This document shows, piece by piece, positions 1 to 10,033 of a stretch of 64,000 nucleotides of DNA. This DNA is from Paenibacillus sp. PastM-3 (GTDB taxonomy: Bacteria > Bacillota > Bacilli > Paenibacillales > Paenibacillaceae), in assembly GCF_029893965.1 (NCBI RefSeq), contig NZ_JARXXP010000003.1, positions 1 through 64,000 on the forward strand, read 5' to 3'. Position numbers and translations under genes: made by a program. Position 1 is the first letter of the stretch. Each line of letters opens with the position of its first letter. A model generated the notes under the pieces. It saw only the letters and a program-made list of their open reading frames with translations, was not told the DNA's origin and made no database searches.

Positions 1-95
1 CCCCGTACCCCGTACCCCGTACCCCGTACCCCGTACCCCGTACCCCGTACCCCGTACCCCGTACCCCGTACCCCGTACCCCGTACCCCGTACCCC
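1..95. repeat. CCCCGTA heptamer tandem array (left end cut by window)
   Basis: About 13.5 uninterrupted copies of the 7-bp unit CCCCGTA open the window, so the array extends further left by an unknown amount. Copies are identical, which fits slippage or a recent expansion. No ORF or promoter is associated with it here. Such an array is also a place where assembly length may be unreliable. Confidence 0.95.
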
Positions 96-115
96 TCAGT
101 AACTTCCACTTTTTC

Positions 116-301
116 TAACGGACACCAGCGCCGTTATTTATGGAAATCAGCCTGTTTAATCAGGCTAACGGACCGTAATACCTTTATTTCCAGCTCAAGA
201 GTGCTTTTTACGCGGAAAGACAGGAAATAAGGTCGCTGGTGTCCGTTAGCCTGCAGAAACACGCCTTTTGCTGCAAATAAGCGCATCAGAGTCCGTTAGC
301 C
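116..301. repeat. Intergenic inverted-repeat element with repeated TAACGGAC motifs
   Basis: TAACGGACACCAGCG (116-130) is matched by its perfect reverse complement at 234-248, giving 15-bp arms about 100 bases apart. The core TAACGGAC recurs on alternating strands near 165 and 290. Inner segments (tttatttcc near 185, ggaaataa near 223) can also pair, so the stretch can form an extended cruciform or RNA hairpin. It carries no coding signal. It is probably one copy of a dispersed genus-level repeat, but I cannot test copy number from this window. Confidence 0.75.
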
Positions 302-440
302 CGAACGTTGGTAATAATATTACTTAACTTCGCAACGACATATTGTGTTTAGAACAGCGACGTACCAACCGAGTCCTGCCTTTACAGGAGGTCTGCGCTG
401 CAGGTGAGCATTTTTGTTGCGTACCCCCTATTTTGCAGCC

Positions 441-900
441 ACTACGTCCACAAGCCACGCATACCTCAGCTTTATAAGCTACTCCCATTCCCGCGCCCCA
501 GCCTATCTGCGTACTACGTCCACACGCTACGCATACCTCAGTTCTATAAGCAACTCCCATTGCCGCGCCCCAGCCTCTCTACGCACTACGTCCACAAGCC
601 ACGCATACCTCAGCTCTATAAGCTACTCCCATTCCCGCGCTCCAGCCTATCTGCGCACTACGTCCACACGCCACGCACACATCTGCTCTATAAGCTACTC
701 CCATTCCCGCGCCCCAGCCTCTCTACGCACTACGTCCACACGCCACGCACACATCTGCTCTATAAGCTACTCCCATTCCCGCGCCCCAGCCTCTCTACGC
801 ACTACGTCCACACGCCACACACACATCTGCTCTATAAGCTACTCCCATTCCCGCGCCCCAGCCTATCTACACACTACTGCCACATCCCACCCACACAACC
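441..900. repeat. 72-bp minisatellite, six units plus a degenerate seventh
   Basis: Units begin ACTACGTCCACA at 441, 513, 585, 657, 729 and 801, exactly 72 bases apart, with a decayed unit from 873. Units differ by a few substitutions (for example CAAGCCACGCATACC versus CACGCCACGCACACA). The plus strand is strongly C-rich and G-poor. Because 72 is a multiple of 3, several frames stay open by chance across the array. None has a ribosome binding site or ordinary protein composition, so I treat it as non-coding. Confidence 0.9.
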
Positions 901-972
901 GCCCCATACACCACTCCAAATTCCAACTCCTGCCAAAGTTACTCAAGCCACCTGCAATCGCTTCACCTAATC

Positions 973-987
973 TTAAGTTTGGTAAGT
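973..987. promoter_or_regulatory. 15-bp motif shared with the 4208 site (putative operator, PTS side)
   Basis: TTAAGTTTGGTAAGT here is identical to positions 4208-4222, upstream of the putative glycosidase gene. It contains a TAAGT/TAAGT direct repeat, a form AraC-type regulators can bind. It lies about 240 bases upstream of the PTS start. The likely reader is the AraC protein encoded between the two sites; that link is inference. Confidence 0.55.
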
Positions 988-1098
988 AAATTCATTAAGA
1001 ACTGACGATACTTTACGTTGGCACCGTTTGTTATCATAACCTTGTAAGGGTATTCAAGGGTAAAGGCCTAACCCGGCGGTACCGGTTTCAGCAAGGAA

Positions 1099-1112
1099 TG
1101 TAAACGCTCTAC
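1099..1112 (+). promoter_or_regulatory. Possible CcpA cre site
   Basis: TGTAAACGCTCTAC matches the first ten positions of the cre consensus TGWAARCGYTWNCW and fails at three of the last four. It lies between the putative operator and the PTS gene, where catabolite repression of a beta-glucoside transporter would be expected. The match is partial and the call tentative. Confidence 0.4.
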
Positions 1113-1228
1113 GGTTAATGCTTCGCACAATAATATGGAATATTTGGCATACTGGAATGAGAGGCTTTTTTATTCAGAGGCCGGTAGTTCCTTTTATCCG
1201 CTTTTTTCAGAATCAGGGAGGGTCTACT

Positions 1229-3109
1229 ATGGACAATCAGAACTTAGCCCGGGAGATTATCCGGAATGTCGGCGGCCGGAGCAATATCAGCCACCTGGAG
1301 CATTGTGTCACCCGGTTAAGATTTACACTTAAGGATGAATCCGTCGCCCAGACGGACACGATCAATAATCTGGACGGCGTTATGACAGTGGTCAAAAGCG
1401 GCGGACAATACCAGGTTGTCATCGGCAACAAGGTAAAAGAGGTCTATAAAGAGGTCACGGACCAGCTCGGCGGTGCAGTCGTGTCGAATGATGCAGAAGC
1501 AGCGCCACCCGGCAAAAAGAAAAATGCCTTTAACCGCTTCGTCGATGTAATCGTAGGCATTATCTCACCGATCATCGGCCTGCTGGCTGCTGCCGGGATT
1601 ATTAAAGGGATGCTCGGTCTGGCCACTGCACTGGACTGGCTGGCGGCAACGGACGGCACTTATATTCTGCTGAATGCGCTCGGAGACGGGCTGTTCTATT
1701 TTATGCCGATTATTGTCGGCTTCTCGGCCGGCCGGAAATTTAACGGCAATCCGTTTATTCCGGCAGCCATCGGCGCCGCGCTGGTCTATCCGTCAGTTAT
1801 TACCGCCTACAATGCGGGTGACAGCCTGACGTTTGCAGGCATTCCGGTTGTGCTGGCGAGCTATACCTCGTCGCTGTTCCCGATAATCCTTGCCGCCTGG
1901 GTTGCGGCGAAGCTGGAGAAATGGTTCGAACGCAAGCTCCCCGCGTCTTTGCGGCTGTTCTTCGTACCACTCTTTACTATACTGATCACCGGGATTCTGA
2001 CCTTCCTGCTGGTAGGTCCGGTACTGACGGAAGCAAGCAGTCTGCTGGCGGATGCGACCATGTGGATTTATAATCTCAGTCCGGTCATTGCAGGCGTAGT
2101 GCTTGGCGGGCTGTGGCAGCTCATTGTCATTTTCGGCCTGCATTATGCTTTTATCCCGGTGCTGATCAACAATATTACAACCCTTCAGTATGATCCGGTG
2201 AATGCGATCCTGAGTGCCTCTGTATTTGCCCAGGTTGGTGCGGCGCTTGGGGTATTCCTGAAATCCAGAAATGCGAAGGTGCGCAGCATTGCCGGTCCGG
2301 CCGCCATATCTGCCTTTATGGGGGTAACCGAGCCGGCGATTTACGGGATCTCGCTTCCGTACAAAAAACCTTTTGTCATGGCGGGAATCGCCGGGGCTGT
2401 AGGCGGCGGTATTACTGCGGCGATGAGTGCGAAGATGTTCGGCTTCGGCGGCGGAGGGATTTTTGCAGCTCCGATGTTCATTAATCCTGCAGGGCTCGAC
2501 AATAGCTTCTATGCCTATGTCATTGCAAGTGCGGCGGCCGTCGTTATCGCAACCGTGCTCACCTATCTGTTCGGCTTCAAGGACAAGCAGGAGACTCCAG
2601 CGGCAGCGCCGGCAGTATCCGGGGCAAGCAGCACAGTACCAGGGGCGGGTACAAAAACCCAGGTCTACAACTCCATACAAGGTAAGATTATCCCGCTCAG
2701 CGAGGTGCCGGACGAAGCCTTTGCAAGCGGTGCAATGGGCAGCGGCTACGCCGTCATTCCTGCGGATAATAAAGTTTACGCGCCGTTCGACGGTACGGTG
2801 GTAACCGTGGCGAATTCCAAGCATGCGTTTGCGATTGTGTCAGATGACGGGGTGGAGCTGCTGATCCATATGGGGATTAATACGGTTAAGCTGAAGGGTG
2901 CACCGTTCGATCTTAAGGTCAAGGAGAATGATCGCGTTCAAAAGGGCCAGCTGCTGGCCATTGTCGACTGGAACATGATCCGGGACAACAATTTCGAGGT
3001 GACGACTCCGGTTATCGTAACAAATACAGCTGATCATGAATCGGTTGTGCTTAAGGCAGACCGCAGCCGTGAAGCCAAGACAGGCGAGCTGGTTCTGAGC
3101 ATCCGCTAA
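1229..3109 (+). CDS. PTS beta-glucoside-type transporter subunit EIIBCA
   Basis: This 626-residue membrane permease of the PTS glucose/beta-glucoside family imports and phosphorylates beta-glucosides. An EIIB domain comes first, with the phospho-accepting Cys26 in SHLEHCVTRLRF. A multi-spanning EIIC domain follows (about 100-460), then a linker rich in Ala/Pro/Gly. The C-terminal EIIA domain carries the active-site His in LLIHMGINTV. An upstream in-frame ATG exists, but this start (MDNQNLAREI) follows a good GGGAGGG site and matches family N-termini. No LicT/BglG-type antiterminator gene lies nearby. The GH1 phospho-beta-glucosidase downstream would cleave the imported product. Confidence 0.93.
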   Translation: MDNQNLAREIIRNVGGRSNISHLEHCVTRLRFTLKDESVAQTDTINNLDGVMTVVKSGGQYQVVIGNKVKEVYKEVTDQLGGAVVSNDAEAAPPGKKKNAFNRFVDVIVGIISPIIGLLAAAGIIKGMLGLATALDWLAATDGTYILLNALGDGLFYFMPIIVGFSAGRKFNGNPFIPAAIGAALVYPSVITAYNAGDSLTFAGIPVVLASYTSSLFPIILAAWVAAKLEKWFERKLPASLRLFFVPLFTILITGILTFLLVGPVLTEASSLLADATMWIYNLSPVIAGVVLGGLWQLIVIFGLHYAFIPVLINNITTLQYDPVNAILSASVFAQVGAALGVFLKSRNAKVRSIAGPAAISAFMGVTEPAIYGISLPYKKPFVMAGIAGAVGGGITAAMSAKMFGFGGGGIFAAPMFINPAGLDNSFYAYVIASAAAVVIATVLTYLFGFKDKQETPAAAPAVSGASSTVPGAGTKTQVYNSIQGKIIPLSEVPDEAFASGAMGSGYAVIPADNKVYAPFDGTVVTVANSKHAFAIVSDDGVELLIHMGINTVKLKGAPFDLKVKENDRVQKGQLLAIVDWNMIRDNNFEVTTPVIVTNTADHESVVLKADRSREAKTGELVLSIR

Positions 3110-3118
3110 AATACTGCA

Positions 3119-4162
3119 CTACCGGTGCTGCTTGCGGTAATCGCTTGGCGTCTGGCCGTAGTAGGCTACAAATTTTTTGTAAAAGAAACCGAGATTGTTA
3201 TAGCCGACCTCACCGGCCACTTCCTCCACCGTCAGCGAAGTATTGGTCAGGAGGAGGCCGGCGCTGGTCATCCGCTGGATCTGCACAAGCTCCTTGAACG
3301 TTCTTCCGGTTGCTTTTTTCAGATAGGCGCTGAAGTAATTGGGATGGAAGTTGAAATGCCCGGCTACGGAAATCAGGGTGACGTCTCTATAGTGATCCTC
3401 CAGATATTTCAGAATTTCGATCAGATTGGCCCTGCCGGCTTCATCACCGTAATCCTTGTCCTGACCGCCCTGGAACGACTGCAGCAGCTTGCTGAACACA
3501 ATGACCATATAGGATTCGATAATCTCCTTGGAGCAGAAGCCCGGATCAAACGTTTCGCACATCAGGCTCTCCATCGTCTCCTTGAACGAGATTTCATTGC
3601 CGGTATGAAAAATAATGTGGCGGTTGTGGTTATGAATCTGCGAGATCGCATTCACGATGAAATTGGAAATGATCCCGGTCGTCGCCAGCCTGCTCAGAAA
3701 ACCTGTGGTGAAGAACGGCTTCAGCATAATGAGGTTGATGATGATATCGTCCTCGGTCGTTTCGAGAATGGTATGCGGCACGTTAGTGTCGAGCATGCAC
3801 AGATCGCCCTCCCGCAGGGTGACGTGTTTGCCGTCGATAATCTGCTTGCACTGGCCGGAGTAGACGTAATTGATTTCCACGTAGTTATGGATATGCATCG
3901 GAATTTTACTGTAACGGGAATGCTGGCGGATCGTCATCTGGTTGATGTGAAAAGAGTTTGTGGAGTTAGCGGGAAATTTGGAATCTCTCCATGCCCGGGT
4001 TGAATAAGGATCCAGATCCAGAATATATACCGGGCTTCCGGTGATGTTTACCGTTTGGTTCATTTGTTCAAATATAAGGAGACCCTTGTCAGGATCCTTT
4101 TTATGACGATGCTCACTCTCCGACAGCTCGGACAGCCGCCGTCTTAATTCTTCTCTCTGCAT
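3119..4162 (-). CDS. AraC family transcriptional regulator (cupin plus AraC HTH)
   Basis: The 347-residue protein has an N-terminal cupin-like sugar-sensing half (PMHIHNYVEINYVYSGQ and GDLCMLDTNVPHTI, about residues 85-135). The C-terminal double helix-turn-helix ends in the AraC signature VAGEVGYNNLGFFYKKF then GQTPSDYRKQ. The start is supported by an AAAGGGGG site. It converges on the PTS gene with only about 10 bases between stops and is divergent from the next gene. The same 15-bp motif precedes both flanking transcription units, so it is the obvious candidate regulator of the beta-glucoside locus. Effector unknown. Confidence 0.9.
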   Translation of the reverse strand: MQREELRRRLSELSESEHRHKKDPDKGLLIFEQMNQTVNITGSPVYILDLDPYSTRAWRDSKFPANSTNSFHINQMTIRQHSRYSKIPMHIHNYVEINYVYSGQCKQIIDGKHVTLREGDLCMLDTNVPHTILETTEDDIIINLIMLKPFFTTGFLSRLATTGIISNFIVNAISQIHNHNRHIIFHTGNEISFKETMESLMCETFDPGFCSKEIIESYMVIVFSKLLQSFQGGQDKDYGDEAGRANLIEILKYLEDHYRDVTLISVAGHFNFHPNYFSAYLKKATGRTFKELVQIQRMTSAGLLLTNTSLTVEEVAGEVGYNNLGFFYKKFVAYYGQTPSDYRKQHR

Positions 4163-4207
4163 GGCTGTAGTCCCCCTTTGATCAAAGATAAGATTAACTA
4201 TATGAAG

Positions 4208-4222
4208 TTAAGTTTGGTAAGT
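4208..4222. promoter_or_regulatory. 15-bp motif shared with the 973 site (putative operator, glycosidase side)
   Basis: TTAAGTTTGGTAAGT lies 38 bases before the glycosidase start codon and about 45 bases upstream of the divergent araC-type start. It could serve both autoregulation and activation. It is identical over 15 bases to the site upstream of the PTS gene, and the AT-rich flanks are also similar (aaattcatta versus caaattaata). Confidence 0.55.
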
Positions 4223-4259
4223 CAAATTAATAGACAGAGAAGACAGGAGTGGAGCCTTT

Positions 4260-6854
4260 ATGAAAAGACTTACTGAGGTTCTGGACAATAAACAGGAAAA
4301 CTATGTGCTTCCTTTTCTGTGGCTGCATGGAGAGCCGGAGGCGCTTTTAAGAGAATCGGTTGCCAAAATCCAGGAGGCCGGCATCCACGCCCTTTGCGTG
4401 GAATCCCGTCCGCACCCCGATTTCTGCGGTGAGGGCTGGTGGCGTGACATGGACATTATTATGGATGAGGCCCGCCGCCGGGGTATGAAGGTATGGCTGC
4501 TGGACGACTCCCACTTTCCTACGGGCTATGCGAACGGAAAGATCAAGTCAGATCATCCGGAGCTGGTCAAAAAATATCTCAAAATCCATCAGCTTGATTT
4601 CGTTGGTCCGCTGCAGGACGCTTCTTTTCTTGTAAAATGGGGCAGCCCCGGCAACCGGATGAGCCTGACTGCTACCCCTAAGGCCGTTAACGACAAAATT
4701 CTAAGCATCATTGCAGCCCGGAGAACTGGCGAGAACAGCGTCGATCCGGCGAGCTTTGTTGATGTCAGCACTTTTGAAGATAACGGTGTGCTGTACTGGG
4801 ACATCCCGGAAGGAGACTGGCGGATATTCATCCTGCTGGAGACGATCCACGGCGGGGAGCCCCACACCGAAGGCTATCTGAATCCGCTTGATCCCGAGGC
4901 TGTAAAGGTGCTGATCAACGAGGTCTACGAATCCCATTATGCCCGTTATGCGGCGGATTTCGGCCGGACGTTTGCCGGATTTTTCTCGGATGAACCGCGG
5001 TTCGGCAATATGCACGGGGCCTTCGGCTCGATCGGCCGGGCAGAAATGGTGCTGCCTTGGAAAGCAGGGCTGCAGGAGCAGTTCACTGCGGAAGAACGGC
5101 TGCTGCTGCCGCTGCTCTCAACCGTGGAGGCTGAGGGCGCAGAGCACGCCATCCGCTACAAATACATGGACATTGTAAGCCGTATGTATGGTGAAGCGTT
5201 CACCGGAACACTGGCAGCCTGGTGCCGGGAGCACGGGGTAGAGTACATCGGCCATCTGATCGAGGATAACAATGCGCATGCGCGGCTCGGTTACGGAGCG
5301 GGACATTTTTTTAGAGCGATCTGGGAGCAGGATATGGCCGGCATCGACGTGGTGCTGAACCAGATTATGCCGGGCATGGACAAGGGACCGTTCAAGTCGA
5401 TGACGGCGAAGGGCTGGGACGGGGAGTTTTTCCATTATGGACTGGCTAAAATGGGGGCTTCCCTTGGCCATCTCGATCCCAAAAAGCGGAACCGCACCAT
5501 GTGCGAGGTCTACGGGGCTTACGGCTGGGCGGAGGGCATCAAGCTGATGAAGTGGATTACCGACCATATGCTGGTGCGGGGTGTGACCCATTTTGTACCG
5601 CATGCCTTTTCACCAAAAGAGTTCCCGGACCCCGACTGCCCGCCGCATCTCGATGCCAGAGGCCATAATCCGCAGTACCGGTTCATGAGCGTGCTGTTTG
5701 ATTACCTGAACCGGGTAAGCCATCTGCTGAACGGGGGTCAGCATGTGGCGAACGTTGGGTTGCTGTATCATGCGGAGGCGGAATGGCTGGGTGAGTATAT
5801 GCTGTTCCAGAAGCCGGCGAAGGAGCTGGCGCAGCACCAAATCGAGTTCGACGTCATTCCGGCGGATCTGATTGCACAGGCTAAGCTTGGCAGCGGCACG
5901 TATACGATTAACGGACAGACGTTCAACGCGCTGGTCATCCCTTATGCCGAGGCACTGCCGCAGACGCTGCTGGAGCGGGTTAAGGCATTTACGGATGCCG
6001 GTATCCGCGTGCAGTTCATTGACGGGCTTCCGGTGAGAAACGAGCACGGGGAGCAGGTGGACGGCGCGTTGCAGAAGCAGGCGGCGGTATGCGGGCTGGA
6101 GGAGTTTACGGCTCAGCTGATAAAAGAAGGCCATCACGATGTGCACGCCTCTGAGCATCAGCCGTACCTGCGCAGCTATCATTACCGTCAGGCCGAAGGC
6201 GATGTGTACATGTTCTTCAATGAAGAGCCTTACAAGGTGATTGAAACGACTGTAACACTGAGCGGAAATCGTCCGGTTGTGGCCTATGACGGCTTCTCCA
6301 ATCAGGTTAAGCCGGTATCGCAGTCGCAGATCGATGGTAAAACTGCGGTTCAGCTGATGCTGCATCCGTATGAATCTGTTGTGCTGCTGGAAAGCCGGGA
6401 GGAAGCGGAAGCAGCTCCGCAGCAAGCGAATGAGGCCGCAGAAATCGGTGGAGAATGGAGCGTTTCTTTTGCCACAGCCACAGCTTATCCGTCCTTTTCA
6501 GCAGAGCAGACGCTGGTTTCGCTGCAGGATATCTCCAAAGTGGAAGGCAAGGCGCGGTTCTCGGGAACGGTGCGTTATGAGCTGGCGTTTATTTTGGAGG
6601 AAGCAGCTCCGGCCAATGCCGTGCTTGACCTGGGACGCGTATATGAGGTAGCCGAGGTTACGCTTAACGGCCAGCAGCTGGGGGTCAAAATCTGCCCGCC
6701 GTACATCTTTGATGCAGGCAGTGCGCTGGTCGCTGGCAAGAACCGGCTGGTGGTTGAGGTAACGAACAACCTCGGCAAGCAGGAGCAGGATTTCTTGTCC
6801 CAGTACATGATCCACGAGCCGTCCGGGCTGCTGGGTCCGGTGATGCTGCGGTAG
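4260..6854 (+). CDS. Putative glycoside hydrolase, GH106-like, with C-terminal GH2-type sugar-binding domain
   Basis: At 864 residues with no signal peptide, this should be a cytoplasmic enzyme. The N-terminal part (PFLWLHGEPEALLRESV, then VWLLDDSHFPTGYANG) looks like the TIM-barrel start of GH106-type alpha-L-rhamnosidase relatives. FFSDEPRFG near residue 245 is a plausible acidic active-site segment. The C-terminal ~100 residues (LDLGRVYEVAEVTLNGQQLG, NNLGKQEQDF) form a galactose-binding jelly roll as in GH2 enzymes. It is followed after 43 bases by the GH1 phospho-glucosidase, so the two are likely cotranscribed. The substrate is not deducible; removal of a decorating sugar from beta-glucosides is an inference. 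Confidence 0.7.
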   Translation: MKRLTEVLDNKQENYVLPFLWLHGEPEALLRESVAKIQEAGIHALCVESRPHPDFCGEGWWRDMDIIMDEARRRGMKVWLLDDSHFPTGYANGKIKSDHPELVKKYLKIHQLDFVGPLQDASFLVKWGSPGNRMSLTATPKAVNDKILSIIAARRTGENSVDPASFVDVSTFEDNGVLYWDIPEGDWRIFILLETIHGGEPHTEGYLNPLDPEAVKVLINEVYESHYARYAADFGRTFAGFFSDEPRFGNMHGAFGSIGRAEMVLPWKAGLQEQFTAEERLLLPLLSTVEAEGAEHAIRYKYMDIVSRMYGEAFTGTLAAWCREHGVEYIGHLIEDNNAHARLGYGAGHFFRAIWEQDMAGIDVVLNQIMPGMDKGPFKSMTAKGWDGEFFHYGLAKMGASLGHLDPKKRNRTMCEVYGAYGWAEGIKLMKWITDHMLVRGVTHFVPHAFSPKEFPDPDCPPHLDARGHNPQYRFMSVLFDYLNRVSHLLNGGQHVANVGLLYHAEAEWLGEYMLFQKPAKELAQHQIEFDVIPADLIAQAKLGSGTYTINGQTFNALVIPYAEALPQTLLERVKAFTDAGIRVQFIDGLPVRNEHGEQVDGALQKQAAVCGLEEFTAQLIKEGHHDVHASEHQPYLRSYHYRQAEGDVYMFFNEEPYKVIETTVTLSGNRPVVAYDGFSNQVKPVSQSQIDGKTAVQLMLHPYESVVLLESREEAEAAPQQANEAAEIGGEWSVSFATATAYPSFSAEQTLVSLQDISKVEGKARFSGTVRYELAFILEEAAPANAVLDLGRVYEVAEVTLNGQQLGVKICPPYIFDAGSALVAGKNRLVVEVTNNLGKQEQDFLSQYMIHEPSGLLGPVMLR

Positions 6855-6858
6855 GTAA

Positions 6859-8349
<1,491 letters not shown>

Positions 8350-8376
8350 GATAAGCCGCGTATAAGATGAAATCAG

Positions 8377-8437
8377 AAAAAACACCTTCAGGGGGATAGG
8401 CTCTGCCGTTAGGCGAGGTTCCTGGAGGTGTTTTTTT
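8377..8437. terminator. Bidirectional intrinsic terminator
   Basis: An A-run, the arm CACCTTCAGG, a roughly 28-base loop, the arm CCTGGAGGTG and a run of seven T. It sits between convergent genes and has an A/T tract on both sides, so it can end transcription from either direction. Confidence 0.9.
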
Positions 8438-8453
8438 GACGGAATAAGAGTAA

Positions 8454-8948
8454 CTACTGAGAAGAAGCCGCCCCCGCCGCATGGTCAGCTTTTACGCAGT
8501 CAATCGCCACTACAATCGCAATCATGATGGCTTCCATCTGTTCATTCAAAATCTGAATTTTGTAGCTATCGCCCCAAGTGAACCACTCCTTGTTGACTTC
8601 ACCTATAACGGAACCGCGCTGTAAGACCTGAAAGTTCATGTCCCACCAGTTGCCGCGTACCTCAATGCCGGCTGAATCAATCGTATAGCGTGCTTTTAAA
8701 AAGGAAAATTCCTTCTTGATCGTCAGCACTTCCCGGCCGTTCACCTCAACAAAAAATTTCGGCAGGAAGCTGAACACCTTTTTCGAAATCAGTGCGACTT
8801 CTTCTCTTCGGGCATTCATAATGGAGAACGTTTTGGGAATCTGCATAAAGCTGCCCTCTACAAAATAAACATCCTGCTCCTGCTCGTTCTTTACAGTGAA
8901 TTTTCCGCTTAGACTGAAAACTTTCTGCTTCATGTAGAGCTGCTTCAT
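8454..8948 (-). CDS. LURP-one-related (YxjI-like) family protein
   Basis: The 164-residue protein has the alternating beta-strand pattern of the LURP-one/YxjI/tubby-like fold: MKQLYMKQKVFSLSGKFTV, then VYFVEGSF, and WDMNFQVLQRG in the middle. YxjI family members are small, single-domain and functionally uncharacterised; phospholipid binding has been suggested for the related tubby fold. The start codon overlaps the stop of the upstream AraC gene (ATGA), so translation is probably coupled. The C-terminal ~25 residues are hydrophobic then small and polar (IAIVVAIDCVKADHAAG). Nothing here ties it to xylan metabolism except this coupling. Confidence 0.82.
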   Translation of the reverse strand: MKQLYMKQKVFSLSGKFTVKNEQEQDVYFVEGSFMQIPKTFSIMNARREEVALISKKVFSFLPKFFVEVNGREVLTIKKEFSFLKARYTIDSAGIEVRGNWWDMNFQVLQRGSVIGEVNKEWFTWGDSYKIQILNEQMEAIMIAIVVAIDCVKADHAAGAASSQ

Positions 8949-9853
8949 AATGAGCCTCCTTCGCGGTACTCGCGCGGTGATTTGCCGTACCAGCGCTTGA
9001 ACTGGCGGCTGAAGTGGGCGATATCCCGGTAGCCGAGAATCGAGGAGATGTGGCTGACCGGCAGACGGAGATCGTCCAGCAGCACCTTGGCCTCATGCAG
9101 CATCTGCTGGGATAAGAACTCTCTCGGTGAGAGGCCGAACACCTGCCGGAAAACGCGGTAGCAGTGTGAGGAGCTGATACCCAGCTCTGCCGCGATATCA
9201 TCGACGCCAAGCGTCCGGTCTTCCTGTGCATCCTGCTTGAACTGCTGATAGACAAGACCTTGCAGGCGGCTGCGGATCTGATGGGCAAGCTCGACCTTTT
9301 CATAGCTGGCAGATGCCTGCAGGTTGGCCTCAACAGAGAAGGCTTCCCACAGCTGGCCGAACAGTTCAAACACAGCAGACTGCAGCATCATCCGCTGTGA
9401 CATTGTGATGTCACCCTGAATCTGGCGGGAGATATCAACCAGCCGGGTTAGTGAGGGCGTTAACTTATGGGCAATCGTGCTGTCAGCCTTGAACAATACA
9501 TGATGCAGCCGGCTTAAGAGCGAGATGAGAATTTTATCGTCGATATCAAAATGGATACAAAAATACGTGAACGGCCGCCCGTTGCCGCTCTGGCTGGAGT
9601 GTGAATCTCCCGGCCGCAAAAGAACGAGATCACCGGCACGCTGCGTATAGCTGCGGCTGTTGACGATGATCCGCTGTTCCCCGTCCAGCACATAGTTGAA
9701 CTCATACTGCGGATGGGCATGAATTGGATAACTCCATGCACCGCTTACCATCCGCAGATGCATGCCGAACAGGTTCAGCGTTGTTTTGACGTCGGGGATA
9801 ATGATTTCACTAATGTTCTGGCCGAGTTCAGGCGGCAAAAAAGCCGAAGCCAT
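8945..9853 (-). CDS. AraC family transcriptional regulator of the xylan locus
   Basis: 302 residues. The N-terminal cupin (YPIHAHPQYEFNYVLDGEQR, then LLRPGDSHSSQSG) should bind a sugar. The C-terminal AraC domain includes DIAAELGISSSHCYRVFRQVFG and ILGYRDIAHFSRQFKRWYGKSPREYREGG. The gene is divergent from the GH52 gene across about 180 bases holding a 21-bp-period direct repeat, so it most likely controls the beta-xylosidase/glucuronidase operon. A GGAGGAACC site precedes the ATG. It is coupled to the LURP-one gene by a 4-base overlap. Confidence 0.92.
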   Translation of the reverse strand: MASAFLPPELGQNISEIIIPDVKTTLNLFGMHLRMVSGAWSYPIHAHPQYEFNYVLDGEQRIIVNSRSYTQRAGDLVLLRPGDSHSSQSGNGRPFTYFCIHFDIDDKILISLLSRLHHVLFKADSTIAHKLTPSLTRLVDISRQIQGDITMSQRMMLQSAVFELFGQLWEAFSVEANLQASASYEKVELAHQIRSRLQGLVYQQFKQDAQEDRTLGVDDIAAELGISSSHCYRVFRQVFGLSPREFLSQQMLHEAKVLLDDLRLPVSHISSILGYRDIAHFSRQFKRWYGKSPREYREGGSL

Positions 9854-9910
9854 AGGCGGTTCCTCCTAGCTCTTCAGGTTCACTGTACGTTTTCAGTATA
9901 CCGAAGATTG

Positions 9911-9942
9911 GCTTGATTTGGGTAAAAATCTGCCTGATTTGG
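9911..9942 (+). promoter_or_regulatory. AraC-type direct-repeat operator upstream of GH52
   Basis: GCTTGATTTGG (9911-9921) and GCCTGATTTGG (9932-9942) are near-identical direct repeats spaced 21 bases apart, two helical turns, as expected for an AraC-family activator dimer. A TATAAA -10 candidate follows at 9989-9994 without a recognisable -35, which fits activator dependence. Confidence 0.55.
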
Positions 9943-10033
9943 CAATGTCCCCGCACAGAGCCCCATGATAGGATGAGGATAGGCAATCTATAAACTGCCA
10001 AACTCGCATGCTGCGTACCAGGAAGGAGCCATT

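Noticed and set aside
441..900. The 72-bp array as a CRISPR
   Set aside because: Repeats are contiguous without unique spacers and no cas genes are present.
404..989. Two overlapping 188-191 residue plus-strand ORFs over the 72-bp repeat array
   Set aside because: They are open only because the period is a multiple of three; there is no ribosome binding site and composition is odd (Pro/Leu/Tyr/Ser cycles). The minus-strand ORF at 324-560 with CVACGRS repeats is rejected for the same reason.
1793..2824. 343-residue minus-strand ORF within the PTS gene
   Set aside because: Opposite-strand shadow of a strongly supported gene with clear EIIC and EIIA motifs; the ORF itself shows no domain.
9884..9897. 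Possible cre site near the xylan-locus regulator (TGAAAACGTACA on the minus strand)
   Set aside because: Only the first half of the consensus matches; the symmetric half is missing.
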